From contig JADKFA010000010.1 of assembly GCA_016717725.1 (NCBI GenBank), forward strand, positions 110,162 through 174,161: a stretch of DNA of 64,000 nucleotides, given 5' to 3'. Shown one piece after another: positions 1 to 8,621 of this stretch (position 1 is the stretch's first letter; the number at the start of each line of letters is the position of its first letter). Origin of the DNA: Bacteroidota bacterium. Lineage in GTDB: Bacteria > Bacteroidota > Bacteroidia > AKYH767-A > OLB10. The translations under genes were made by a program, and so were the position numbers. The notes beneath the pieces are model-generated. The model did not search any database and was not told the DNA's origin. It saw only the letters and a list, made by a program, of their open reading frames with translations.

Positions 1-289
1 CTAAATTTTCTCGCAGTGCGCTGAGGCTGCACTACGCTAAAGGTTCTCGCCGATGCTGCGCTACGCTAAAGTTTCTCGCAAAGGCGCAAAGGCGCTAAGG
101 CTGCGCTACTCTTCTTTCCATCAAAGGTTGATTTCGGTTGTTAAAAATAAGATTCGCTCTCCCACTGTTTCTCCCCCGATAGCTATCGGGACTGCAAATC
201 TGCCCTCGAGAACCTCAGGCAGCACTCTCCCACTCCCTACCGATAGCTATCGGGACTCCCACTCTCCCTCCCGATAGCTATCGGGACTC
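1..289. repeat. Intergenic repeat block with CCCGATAGCTATCGGG palindromes
   Basis: No gene is supported here. The first 110 bases hold degenerate copies of a 'ctcgcaaaggcgcaaaggcgc' type repeat, also present near 11300. Three copies of a palindrome built on CGATAGCTATCG lie at 175-190, 240-253 and 270-285. Two of them are the perfect 16-mer CCCGATAGCTATCGGG, and each copy is followed by GACT. A shortened copy (TCGATAGCTATCGA) appears near 37173. The palindromes sit just downstream of the minus-strand hydroxylase gene that ends at 290. Confidence 0.7.
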
Positions 290-1369
290 TCACTCTGCCT
301 TCACCATGGAAGGCATTCGTTTCATTTCTTTTTCTAAAAGTGGATGCATCACTTTAAACCATAAGGGCGGCACAAGAGCCAGCATAATCATTCCAGGATA
401 TCCAGTTGGCATTTGTGGACTTTCGTCGTGATGATTTAATAGTTGGTATTTCTTACTTGCTTTATAATGATGATCGCTATGACGTGATAATTCAAAGAGA
501 GCCAATCGACCTAATACATGATTGGAATTCCAGGAATGACAATGCATTACTTTTTCGAAAGTTCCATCTTCCTTTTGTCTCCTTCCAATACCATAATGCT
601 CAATATAATTTACCGATTCTAATAGCGAAATTCCAAGAATGGAAGCTATTATAAAGGATCCAAATACCATCCACCCGAAAAAATAATAAATAGCAAAAAG
701 GAATAAAAACTGAATGATTCCAAATTGAATCATTTGATTGTTCATTGAAAAAGGATTTTGATTTTGTTTTTTTAGCCGATTTGCTTCAAGCTGCCATGCA
801 GAAAAATAGGAATGAACAATACTTCGGACCAGAAAGGCATATAAGCTTTCATCATAACGAGCACTCGCAGGATCATCATGTGTTCCTACGCGTTTATGAT
901 GTCCGCGATTATGTTCAATATAGAAATGCATATAGAGTGATGAAAGCAATAATAATTTGGCTAATACAATCTCAAATTTTTTCGAACGATGTCCGAGTTC
1001 GTGTGCCATATTAATTCCAATAATTCCACAGTTCAATCCCATCACACTTATCATTGTTATCTTCTCTAATCCCGAATGATTGGGCTCCCCAATTTTCATC
1101 AAAAAAAGATACAGCGTAATATATTGCAAAGGAACCATCAGGTAAAGCAGTCTGTCATAGTTAGAATTCTTTCCTTCCAATTCCAACTGAATGTCATCCA
1201 AGTTTGAGCTGTCGGAAGGCAGTAAAAGTTCAAGCAAAGGAATTAAAACAAAGGCGATTGCCAGAGGTAAGTACAGAGCCCATCTACCTATAATAAAGCC
1301 CATGATTGTAAGGAGAGGAATGACCAATGCCACCACATATTTTGTCCATCTCCAATTCGATTTCTTCAT
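290..1369 (-). CDS. alkB: AlkB-type alkane 1-monooxygenase / integral-membrane fatty acid hydroxylase
   Basis: A 359-residue, multi-membrane-span non-haem di-iron hydroxylase. The histidine boxes of the alkane hydroxylase family are all visible: HELGHR near residue 123, EHNRGHHKRVGTHDD near 152, NYIEHYG near 255, and SRHSDHHYKASKKYQLL near 295. The last box, with its LxRHSDHH pattern, is characteristic of AlkB rather than of general sterol desaturases. Known family members hydroxylate the terminal carbon of medium-chain alkanes or related hydrophobic substrates in the inner membrane, using rubredoxin as electron donor. No rubredoxin gene is adjacent. The start MKKSNWRW gives a basic N-terminus before the first membrane span. 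It is transcribed away from the COX3-like gene. Substrate is unknown, and in Bacteroidota the role may be lipid modification rather than alkane growth. Confidence 0.88.
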   Translation of the reverse strand: MKKSNWRWTKYVVALVIPLLTIMGFIIGRWALYLPLAIAFVLIPLLELLLPSDSSNLDDIQLELEGKNSNYDRLLYLMVPLQYITLYLFLMKIGEPNHSGLEKITMISVMGLNCGIIGINMAHELGHRSKKFEIVLAKLLLLSSLYMHFYIEHNRGHHKRVGTHDDPASARYDESLYAFLVRSIVHSYFSAWQLEANRLKKQNQNPFSMNNQMIQFGIIQFLFLFAIYYFFGWMVFGSFIIASILGISLLESVNYIEHYGIGRRQKEDGTFEKVMHCHSWNSNHVLGRLALFELSRHSDHHYKASKKYQLLNHHDESPQMPTGYPGMIMLALVPPLWFKVMHPLLEKEMKRMPSMVKAE

Positions 1370-1435
1370 CTTGGGCTAAGGTACTTAAAAATAAAAACGA
1401 AAAAAAACCGTTAAACATTTAGCGAAAAATTAATG

Positions 1436-1465
1436 TTGACTTGACTAAAAAAAATCGTACATTTG
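1436..1465 (+). promoter_or_regulatory. Bacteroidota-type promoter for the COX3-like gene
   Basis: TTG at 1436-1438, a 19-base spacer and TACATTTG at 1458-1465 match the Bacteroidota consensus TTTG-N17-23-TAnnTTTG. The element lies 18 bases upstream of the ATG at 1484, in the divergent gap between the hydroxylase and the COX3-like gene. Confidence 0.6.
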
Positions 1466-1483
1466 GGAATAGGGAATTGAGGA

Positions 1484-2113
1484 ATGAAGAAGGATACTAC
1501 GGGGAGTAATACCAGCAGGACATTACTCCCGATTTATAAGGAAAGATCGGCACCGTATAAAGCATTTTTATTTTATGCTTTATTAGGCTCTGGTATGCTA
1601 TTCCTTGCCTTATCGATCATGTACATTATTTGGAATTCGCAACAAGTCGCCCCTACCAATGTTCAATTTCCAAAGTCATTTGTGATTAGTACACTTGCCT
1701 TGCTTTTTAGTAGTTACACGCTTTCTATTTCTCGAAATTATCATTTGCAGGATCAGGCGCAAAATATGTTACTTTCCATGACGGCATCCCTCCTACTTGC
1801 CTTTGTTTTTATTGCCTTTCAAGTGCATGCCATCATTTCAATTCTTGAACAAGGATTATATGTTAATATTGATGTAAGTCTGCTTTTTCTGTATATTATT
1901 ACGGGTTTTCACTTTTTACATATTGTAGTGGGTACAATTTATTTATTTTACCTCAATTTAAAATCATTTGACATCTGGAAAGACCCAGTTAAATCATTGA
2001 TTTACTTCTCAAATAAATTTGAAGGATTGCGATTTGAACTATTTTGTTCTTACTGGTATTTTTGCACTGGACTTTGGTTATTTCTCTTCTTGGTTTTTTT
2101 CTATTCACTTTAA
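1484..2113 (+). CDS. Cytochrome c oxidase subunit III-like membrane protein
   Basis: A 209-residue protein with five predicted membrane spans. It has features of haem-copper oxidase subunit III: GFHFLHIVVGTIYLF around residue 142 and the C-terminal ELFCSYWYFCTGLWLFLFLVFF, resembling the usual YWHFVDxVWLxLF ending. Subunit III supports proton uptake and stability of aa3-type oxidases. Here it stands alone with no coxA/coxB neighbours. It may therefore be a divergent orphan paralogue that serves a distant aa3 oxidase or a NO-reductase-like complex. A good promoter lies just upstream. The family assignment is fairly safe; the partner is unknown. Confidence 0.72.
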   Translation: MKKDTTGSNTSRTLLPIYKERSAPYKAFLFYALLGSGMLFLALSIMYIIWNSQQVAPTNVQFPKSFVISTLALLFSSYTLSISRNYHLQDQAQNMLLSMTASLLLAFVFIAFQVHAIISILEQGLYVNIDVSLLFLYIITGFHFLHIVVGTIYLFYLNLKSFDIWKDPVKSLIYFSNKFEGLRFELFCSYWYFCTGLWLFLFLVFFYSL

Positions 2114-2146
2114 TATTCACAATTGCCTTTCGTATATTTGCCTCTT

Positions 2147-2578
2147 ATGTCACTAAGAAATTCAATATTGCTGCTAATACTTCTTTACGGATTAGGAAAG
2201 CAAGTACAAGCACAGAAAACGTATTCGGATAGAGTTTACACAAAAAATCCGATGTGGATCGAGATGATGGAAGATACATTGTCTAATTACAATGAGATTC
2301 AAAAGGCCTTTGACCTCTACTTTACTAAGCATGACCTTCCTCATGAGGAAGATGAAATTATTGGGATGAGATCAGCCAACGAGGAAGAGAAAAAATCGAA
2401 GGAGAGTTGGTTGAAGAGGTTATTTAGTAGAAGCAGAACAGTGGACGAAACAGAATTGGCATTTGCCGTTAAAAAATACAAGCATTGGAAGCTTTTAACA
2501 GAGCCATGGGTGCAGGAAGATGGACGCATACTTTTTCCGAGTGAGAGAAGAAGAATCTTAGAATCAATTGGTCGTTAA
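2147..2578 (+). CDS. Conserved secreted protein paired with a T9SS beta-propeller
   Basis: A 143-residue exported protein. The ATG at 2147 is chosen over the in-frame TTG at 2123 because it gives a normal signal peptide (MSLRNSILLLILLYGLGKQVQAQ). The mature part contains NPMWIEMMEDTLSNYNEIQK and ends KYKHWKLLTEPWVQEDGRI. I recall this pattern in small Bacteroidota proteins encoded directly before large VPS10/BNR-repeat T9SS proteins, which fits the next gene. The biochemical function is unknown. A possible -7 element TATATTTG lies at 2133-2140, only 6 bases before the ATG, which would imply an almost leaderless mRNA. Confidence 0.6.
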   Translation: MSLRNSILLLILLYGLGKQVQAQKTYSDRVYTKNPMWIEMMEDTLSNYNEIQKAFDLYFTKHDLPHEEDEIIGMRSANEEEKKSKESWLKRLFSRSRTVDETELAFAVKKYKHWKLLTEPWVQEDGRILFPSERRRILESIGR

Positions 2579-2603
2579 AAATTACGCAGAAACAGCAGAA
2601 CAA

Positions 2604-4901
2604 ATGAAAGTAAAATTATCTATAATAATTGCACTTTGCTTAATGACATCAGGATTTTTGCTAGGGCAAACATCTGCTAACTGGCAACCTGTAGGTCCCA
2701 TTCAGTTTCCGGTTAATGTAAGTGGACAAATCAATGGAATTGGAAGGGTTTGTCAAATGAAATTTCATCCAACCAATCCTCAAAAAATTTATGCGGTAAG
2801 TGCTTCAGGTGGATTATGGATTAGCGATAACGCTACCAATTCATGGCAGATTACCGGAACCGATCAATTATCTCGAACCGCTTGTGCATCCATCTGCATT
2901 GACCATACAAATGATAGTATACTTTATATTGGAACAGGTGATCCCAATTATTATTCTTCCGATCTTGGTGTGTACAAGAGTATAGATGCTGGAGCTACTT
3001 GGGTTCCTGCAAATGCAAGTATTGGAAGCCATATGGCTATTGATTTGATTATGGATCCCAATGACCATAATGTCATAGTAGCTTTTACAAATGCGGGTAT
3101 TTGGAAAACATATGACGGCGCTATTACTTGGGTGGTGAAAAGATCAACCGGTCAATTTACAGATGCAGCTCATAAGCCTGCTCCTGGATCTCGAACTTTG
3201 TACGGTGTAACTTATGGTGGAGAATTTACGAAATCGGAAGATTTTGGCGAAACGTGGACAACCATTACTAACGGAATTGCAGTGCCAGGTGGTGGACAGG
3301 CTGGCGGAATGCGTTTAGCTATTTCATCTGCTGATTCAAATATGGTTTATGCAGGGATGATAAAAGATGAGGGAACAATTTTTAAATCCATTGATGGTGG
3401 AAATACATTTACAACAGTTTATCATAATCCATCTCAAAGTTTGGTGGGTTACGATGCTAACGGTAACGGACAGGGAAATTATAATTTTGGAATGTGTGCC
3501 GATCCTATTAACCCCAATATTGTTTATGTAGCTGCACATGTTGTTTGGAAATCGATTGATGGAGGATTAACTTGGACACAACTCACTATTTGGTCACAAG
3601 GATTGCATACTGATATGCATCAAATTGTAGTGAGCCCTTACAATACAAACGAGCTCTATAATATAAATGACGGAGGTGTTTGGCGAAGTTTAAATGGTGG
3701 TGTGAATTGGAATCCTCGAAGCAATGGATTGGGTGCTACTGAAATTTATCATGCTGCATTAAATCCACTTAGAAAAGATATGGTGAGTATTGGTACGCAA
3801 GACAATGGTGAGTTGTATATCAGCAACGGTCAATGGAAAACTAATCGTGGTGGTGATTGGGGAAGTAGAATGACTTTTGATTACAGCAATTCAAACATGG
3901 TTTATTATCATGAGAATGGTAAAAGAAGAAATGTAATTGTTGGGAATGAAGTTTCTTTTGGCATACCTTTTACCTCGAGCAATAATACGCGAATGGCTTT
4001 TACACCTATAGATGGGGAGTTAGGATTGATGGGAACATCAGATGTGTATTTGACCTTTGATTTAAGTAGTCCAGTACCGTTTTGGGCACAAGCGAGTAGT
4101 TTCAATGCTGCTATACGCTCCATGACTTTTGCTCCAAATTCTAATAACGTAGCCTATGTATTGACTTCACCAAATGTTTTTAGAAAAGCGACAGACATAT
4201 CAAGTGGTGTTCCCGTATGGACCAGTTCTACGTTGCCCTCAACACTTAATCCGAGTGGATATGCTTGCGGTATTAGCAACGATTCCAATATCATTTATGT
4301 AGCCGCTGGATCTAAAGTATATCGGTCTTTTGATCAAGGTAGCACTTGGTCCAATGTGACATTAAATTTACCTAATATTAATATCATCAATATTTTTAGT
4401 GATCCTTACGGAAGCGATGAGTCGGTGTATGTTTGCAATTCATATGGTATTTGGTATAAGAATAATTCATTGCCAAATTGGATTAATTATTCGCAAGGGT
4501 TACCATCGGTTGCTTCTATCACTGATTTTATGTTTTATGATGACGGTCCTATTAGTAGTGTAATTAGAGTTTCCACTTATGGAAGAGGTGTTTGGGAAAG
4601 CCCTATGCATCCTGTGAGTACCGGACTTAATTTATTGTCTACCCCTCTACTTTCTTTAGAAATTTCTCCGAATCCAGCACATGAATCCATCACAGTTAAT
4701 CTTCCGGTTAATCTTGATGAGAAATCGACCATTCAAATTACTAATTCAGTAGGACAACTAGTTTTTGAAATGAAATGTCCGAATTCTTCTCAGGAAAAAG
4801 TGAATATTGATATTCAACAATTACCTGCAGGAGTTTATTTGCTGCAATTGAAAAATGGGCAACAACGAATTTTTGCGAACGGCAAATTTGTAAAGAATTA
4901 A
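2604..4901 (+). CDS. T9SS-secreted sortilin/VPS10-like beta-propeller protein
   Basis: A 765-residue secreted protein. The ATG at 2604 (MKVKLSIIIALCLMTSG) gives a clean signal peptide ending near LLGQ, so it is preferred to an upstream GTG. The body is made of repeated propeller blades with SIDGGxTW/S-type Asp-box motifs, for example KSIDAGATW, KSEDFGETW, KSIDGGLTW and RSFDQGSTW. The last 80 residues form a type A T9SS sorting domain: SPNPAHESITV, then QLPAGVYLLQL and a basic end FVKN. The protein is probably exported by the Sec pathway, then by T9SS, and displayed on or released from the cell surface. It overlaps no gene but sits 25 bases after its conserved small partner. The ligand or substrate is unknown. 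Confidence 0.85.
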   Translation: MKVKLSIIIALCLMTSGFLLGQTSANWQPVGPIQFPVNVSGQINGIGRVCQMKFHPTNPQKIYAVSASGGLWISDNATNSWQITGTDQLSRTACASICIDHTNDSILYIGTGDPNYYSSDLGVYKSIDAGATWVPANASIGSHMAIDLIMDPNDHNVIVAFTNAGIWKTYDGAITWVVKRSTGQFTDAAHKPAPGSRTLYGVTYGGEFTKSEDFGETWTTITNGIAVPGGGQAGGMRLAISSADSNMVYAGMIKDEGTIFKSIDGGNTFTTVYHNPSQSLVGYDANGNGQGNYNFGMCADPINPNIVYVAAHVVWKSIDGGLTWTQLTIWSQGLHTDMHQIVVSPYNTNELYNINDGGVWRSLNGGVNWNPRSNGLGATEIYHAALNPLRKDMVSIGTQDNGELYISNGQWKTNRGGDWGSRMTFDYSNSNMVYYHENGKRRNVIVGNEVSFGIPFTSSNNTRMAFTPIDGELGLMGTSDVYLTFDLSSPVPFWAQASSFNAAIRSMTFAPNSNNVAYVLTSPNVFRKATDISSGVPVWTSSTLPSTLNPSGYACGISNDSNIIYVAAGSKVYRSFDQGSTWSNVTLNLPNINIINIFSDPYGSDESVYVCNSYGIWYKNNSLPNWINYSQGLPSVASITDFMFYDDGPISSVIRVSTYGRGVWESPMHPVSTGLNLLSTPLLSLEISPNPAHESITVNLPVNLDEKSTIQITNSVGQLVFEMKCPNSSQEKVNIDIQQLPAGVYLLQLKNGQQRIFANGKFVKN

Positions 4902-4987
4902 AATATTACCTATTTTGCGTAATGTGTATTAGGTAATAGTTGAGGACCTGTGATTTTCCAGCTTTCTCGGCTTAATATCCTAATTTC

Positions 4988-5140
4988 GCCCAGAAGTAGA
5001 AATCGTGAAATACGATTACACTTCTGGGCAGCCAAAGAAATTCTTCGAAGGATTACATATCAGGCCACTCAGAATTAGAAATCGTGAAATACGATTACAC
5101 CCTGAAGTAGAAATCTTATTCTAAGATTACACTTCAGGGC
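4988..5140. repeat. Cluster of nested-hairpin repeats (GTAGAAATC...GATTACAC)
   Basis: Three related imperfect palindromes. Copy 1 (4988-5029) has a perfect 10-bp outer stem GCCCAGAAGT/ACTTCTGGGC and an inner stem AATCGT/ACGATT. Copy 3 (5100-5139) has an outer stem CCCTGAAGT/ACTTCAGGG and an inner stem AATCTTA/TAAGATT. Copy 2 (about 5077-5100) keeps the inner part of copy 1 but lacks a clean outer stem. Both stems change between copies with pairing kept, while an AGA/AC internal loop is constant. It lies in the gap between the propeller gene and 3-hydroxybutyryl-CoA dehydrogenase. Confidence 0.75.
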
Positions 5141-5188
5141 GCAGTAATCGAAAAATTAAATAATATAAAATACAAAGAATAAAAAGAT

Positions 5189-6079
5189 ATGCAAGAGATC
5201 TCAGTAATAGGTTCTGGACAGATGGGCAATGGGATTGCACATGTTTTTGCGCAAAATGGCTACACCGTTTCCCTGATAGATATTCAACAAGTCGCGCTCG
5301 ACAAGGCCATGGAAACCATTGGCAAAAACCTCGATCGACAAGTTGGAAAAGGAGTATTAACAGAGACCGAAAAGTTAGAAACTTTAGGTCGGATCACTAC
5401 GCATACAGATATGAAAGCTGCTGTGAAAAACTCCGATTTAGTAATTGAGGCAGCTACTGAAAATATTGATTTAAAATTGAAAATTTTTGGAGATTTAGAT
5501 GTTGCTTGTAAGCCATCTTGTATTTTAGCTTCCAATACTTCGTCCATTTCCATCACCAAAATTGCTTCTGTAACACAGCGTGGTGACAAAGTAATTGGAA
5601 TGCATTTTATGAATCCTGTTCCAGTCATGAAATTGGTAGAAGTGATTCGTGGTTACAATACAAGCGATGAAGTGACTAAGGAAATTTTTGAAATTTCAAA
5701 AAAGCTTGGAAAATCTCCTGTAGAAGTAAACGATTATCCAGGATTCATTGCGAATCGGATTTTAATGCCCATGATTAACGAAGCAATTTATAGTTTATAC
5801 GAAGGTGTTGCGGGTGTAGATGAAATTGACACAGTCATGAAATTGGGTATGGCACATCCAATGGGACCATTGCAGTTGGCTGATTTTATTGGATTAGATA
5901 CTTGTTTGAGTATTTTGAGAGTGTTGCATGATGGGTTTGGTAATCCAAAATATGCACCATGTCCTTTATTAGTTAATATGGTTACTTCTCGAAACTTAGG
6001 AGTGAAAACGGGAGAAGGATTTTACAAATACACAAAGGGGTCGAAGGATCTTGTTGTTGCAGACTATTTCAAAAAATAG
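5189..6079 (+). CDS. hbd: 3-hydroxybutyryl-CoA dehydrogenase
   Basis: A 296-residue NAD-dependent 3-hydroxyacyl-CoA dehydrogenase, the usual length for the single-function Hbd/PaaH type. The Rossmann motif GSGQMGNGIAHVFAQNG is at residues 7-23. The catalytic-dyad histidine lies in HFMNPVPVMKLVE near residue 138, and the C-terminal helical domain has NRILMPMINEA followed by LGMAHPMGPLQLADFIGLD. It interconverts acetoacetyl-CoA and 3-hydroxybutyryl-CoA in the cytoplasm, serving beta-oxidation or polyhydroxybutyrate/butanoate metabolism. The ATG is preceded by a long A-rich leader. No other beta-oxidation gene is adjacent. The call is secure; which pathway it serves is inferred. Confidence 0.93.
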   Translation: MQEISVIGSGQMGNGIAHVFAQNGYTVSLIDIQQVALDKAMETIGKNLDRQVGKGVLTETEKLETLGRITTHTDMKAAVKNSDLVIEAATENIDLKLKIFGDLDVACKPSCILASNTSSISITKIASVTQRGDKVIGMHFMNPVPVMKLVEVIRGYNTSDEVTKEIFEISKKLGKSPVEVNDYPGFIANRILMPMINEAIYSLYEGVAGVDEIDTVMKLGMAHPMGPLQLADFIGLDTCLSILRVLHDGFGNPKYAPCPLLVNMVTSRNLGVKTGEGFYKYTKGSKDLVVADYFKK

Positions 6080-6112
6080 TTTTATTTACTGTTTATCATT
6101 TAAAAAATATCG

Positions 6113-7167
6113 ATGGCCGAAACTCAGTTTCAAGAAGGAGATTATGTACGCTTTCTCAATGAGAAGCAAGAGGGGACGGTATCAAAAGTTCTTGGAAATG
6201 GAAATGTGATTGTCGACATTGAAAATGATTTTCCCATTGAAGCCACACCGAAAGAGTTAGTAAAAGTACTTTCGACGGCTGAGCAAAAAGCATCGCACTC
6301 CCCTACTCCTATTGCAGTTGCACCTACACCTGTATGGGAAAATTTCAAGGAATTTCCTGCATTATTTGCATGCAAAAATCAGCTTTACCTTCTCGTTGTT
6401 CCCACCCAAAATCAAGTTAGTGCAGGTCCGGTAAAATTGTATTTAGTGAACACTACTTCTAATGGAATTGCGTATAGTTTGCATTTTAGAAAAGGTAATC
6501 TCCTTTCTGGAATTCAGTATGGCGGAATTGCGAGTGATGAATGTATTTACCTTAGTGAAGTGAAGCGCGAGAAGTTATTTGACTACGACGATTTACAATT
6601 TGAAGGAACACATTTCTTTTCAGAAGCAAACCCATCTAAAAGAAAAATAAGTTTGAATTTTTCAGTAACCTTACCCGACCTTTCGCAGCAGTTTCCGCAT
6701 CTTACAGCGCCACTTTCTTTTGCTAAGTCGATGGTTTTATTTCATGGAGATGAATTGTCGGAAGAAAACATGGATTTATTACTAGAGAAGCTACAAAACG
6801 AACATCGCCAAACACCCATCCAAAAAGAAGAAAAGAAAATCATCAAGCGGGAACATGGTGGCAATGATTTACTGCGAAAACATGGTTTGTCGCCATCGTT
6901 GCTTGAGATTGATTTACACATTGAAGAGATCACACATTCCATTGAAGGGTTAAGCAATGCTGAGATCATTCAAATACAGTTGGCGCATTTCAAGAAAGAA
7001 CTCGACAAATGTTATTTACGGCAACAAAAAGCATTGTCTTTATCCATGGCATTGGCAATGGTAAACTCAAAGCCGAAATCCGACGAGAACTTCGAGAATC
7101 CAATTTAAAGTTCAGTGATGGCTCCTATGAGCGTTATGGAAGTGGGGCGACGGAGGTGTTTTTGTAA
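6113..7167 (+). CDS. DUF2027/Smr-domain protein, frameshifted near its C-terminus
   Basis: The continuous frame (6113-7108) has an N-terminal KOW/SH3-like segment (GDYVRFLNEKQEGTVSKV), a central beta-rich region and the start of an Smr domain (EIDLHIEEI near residue 265). After the A5 run at 7026-7030 the Smr core continues in another frame as IVFIHGIGNGKLKAEIRREL and ends ERYGSGATEVFL at 7167. One extra A would restore a single protein of about 351 residues. The HGxGxG loop is the signature of the Smr nuclease/nucleic-acid-binding fold, as in the tail of MutS2, but the MutS core is absent. In Bacteroidota such DUF2027 proteins are usually stand-alone. The function is probably nucleic-acid related; this is inferred from the domain only. 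Confidence 0.82.
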
Positions 7168-7249
7168 TATTTTAATTGCATTCCGTTTTATTAAATTTTA
7201 TTCGTAATATTGTTTTAAGAAGTGGAAAAACTGCCTAACACTATTTATA

Positions 7250-8131
7250 ATGAAAAAGCTCTTTACCCTGATTATTTTATTAGCCTCTACTGCAACATTC
7301 GCACAGAACTATTTTCCGTTAATTAGACCTAATTTGGTGTGGCAAGTCATGCAAGGAGATGGAACATTGATCTGCCATTTAAGTGGTGGCCAACAGTTTT
7401 ATTTTCAAGGTGACACTCTTGTTTCAGGGTTTACTTATCAAAAAATATATTTTAATCCAATCATATCTCTAATTGGCAATCCCTATTGTCCACCATTTGC
7501 TGTTGATGGTAACTCTACGTCTAATTATGGTGGCTCAATGCGAGAAGATACCATAGCTAGAAAAGTTTTTATTTATGATTATTCTACTAATTCGGACGAA
7601 TTATTGTACGATTTTAATTTAGTAGCAGGCGATACTCTAAACTCAAATTTTGCCGGAATGGGTTCTGTGTTAATTGTTGATAGCGTAAGTACGACCACAT
7701 TACCGAATGGTGGAGTTCGAAAAATATTTTATCTGAATTCAGGGGAAAATTATATTGAAAGCATAGGTGGATCTCAAGGAATTCAATTTCCATTAATTCA
7801 AGGTCTGGGTTTTTGGAAGGTGCCCATTTGCATCAGTGAAAATAATATTCCAATTTGGGGAGGATGTTTTGGAACTGTCGGAATCAACGAAAATTTAAAA
7901 GAATCAAAAATGGTATATCCAAATCCATTTGTAAATGAAATTTCCTTTAAGGCAAGTAATGCTGAAGAAACAGAAATTATTCTGTATAATAGCATTTCAA
8001 ACGAAATTTTGCAAAAATCATTTAGCAATTCTACGACCATCAACACGGAGAATTTTGAAAGTGGTATTTATGTTTACAAGATGATCAACAAAAGTGGTTT
8101 GAGTTCCTTTGGGAAACTAGTCAAACTTTAA
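7250..8131 (+). CDS. T9SS-secreted protein of unknown function
   Basis: A 293-residue protein with signal peptide MKKLFTLIILLASTATFAQ and a C-terminal type A sorting domain (MVYPNPFVNEISFK, then ESGIYVYKMINKSG and a basic end KLVKL). The middle has beta-rich sequence with a cysteine pair (CHLSGGQ, and NPYCPPF near residue 82) but no catalytic motif I recognise. The SGENYIESIGGSQG stretch is frequent in Bacteroidota T9SS proteins of this length. The protein probably ends up on the cell surface. There is no operon partner on either side. Confidence 0.7.
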   Translation: MKKLFTLIILLASTATFAQNYFPLIRPNLVWQVMQGDGTLICHLSGGQQFYFQGDTLVSGFTYQKIYFNPIISLIGNPYCPPFAVDGNSTSNYGGSMREDTIARKVFIYDYSTNSDELLYDFNLVAGDTLNSNFAGMGSVLIVDSVSTTTLPNGGVRKIFYLNSGENYIESIGGSQGIQFPLIQGLGFWKVPICISENNIPIWGGCFGTVGINENLKESKMVYPNPFVNEISFKASNAEETEIILYNSISNEILQKSFSNSTTINTENFESGIYVYKMINKSGLSSFGKLVKL

Positions 8132-8336
8132 GTGAAAGCACTATAATAACGAACTGAATCATTGCATTATCACACTGAAAAGCTCCTCCGCTATCTCAGT
8201 TTTTCAGAATTGGTTACAAATCATCACTGCAAATTATCACAATAGTTAGGTCAATTAAATAGGCGTACTAGTTCATATATCCATTATTAATTTTTCTTCT
8301 ATTTTTGCAGAGCAATTAAAAATGCTTTTATAGGTG

Positions 8337-8621
8337 ATGATTAAAGAAAAATACTTTGAACTAATAGATGCTATTGGCTCAACCATTCAAAGAGCCCGAG
8401 AAAACGCAATAAGGGCTATTAACACGGAATTAGTAGGAGCCAACTGGGAAATTGGCAAACACATTGTTGAGTTTGAACAAGGTGGGCATGAACGAGCAGA
8501 GTACGGAAGTGACTTGCTATCAATTATTTCCAAAGATTTAAAGCTGCGTTTTGGCAAAGGATTCGGCAGACGAAATGTACTGGATATGCGAAGATTTTAT
8601 GGGTATAATGGTCAAAAATAG
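8337..8621 (+). pseudogene. YhcG/DUF1016 nuclease, 5' fragment interrupted by an insertion sequence
   Basis: Encodes the DUF1016 N-terminal domain (NWEIGKHIVEFEQGGHERAE, then KGFGRRNVLDMRRFY). The true reading frame runs to RRFY at 8600. The remaining codons and the TAG stop at 8619-8621 come from the left end of the inserted element. It continues in frame at 9867 as FYLSYPIWQTVSAK. Rejoining 8337-8600 with 9873-10607 would give about 332 residues, a normal YhcG length. YhcG proteins carry a C-terminal PD-(D/E)XK nuclease domain and are often linked to restriction or mobile DNA. A possible -7 element TATTTTTG is at 8300-8307. ATG at 8337 is preferred to the adjacent GTG at 8334. Confidence 0.85.

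Noticed and set aside
53..277. Open frame of 74 codons at the window start
   Set aside because: It consists of intergenic repeat sequence and palindromes; the translation is low-complexity and Ser/Pro-rich.
1484..2113. Part of a complete aa3 oxidase operon
   Set aside because: No subunit I or II genes are adjacent; the next genes encode secreted proteins.
7020..7040. Programmed ribosomal frameshift in the Smr gene
   Set aside because: The A5 run alone is a weak slippage site, and a missing base explains it more simply; many similar indels occur later in the window.
6113..7167. MutS2
   Set aside because: Only the Smr domain and an N-terminal KOW-like region are present; the MutS ATPase core is missing.
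8593..8601. 8- or 9-bp target duplication for the IS
   Set aside because: Only ATTTTAT (7 bp) is exact; extending to 8 bp requires a G/C mismatch.
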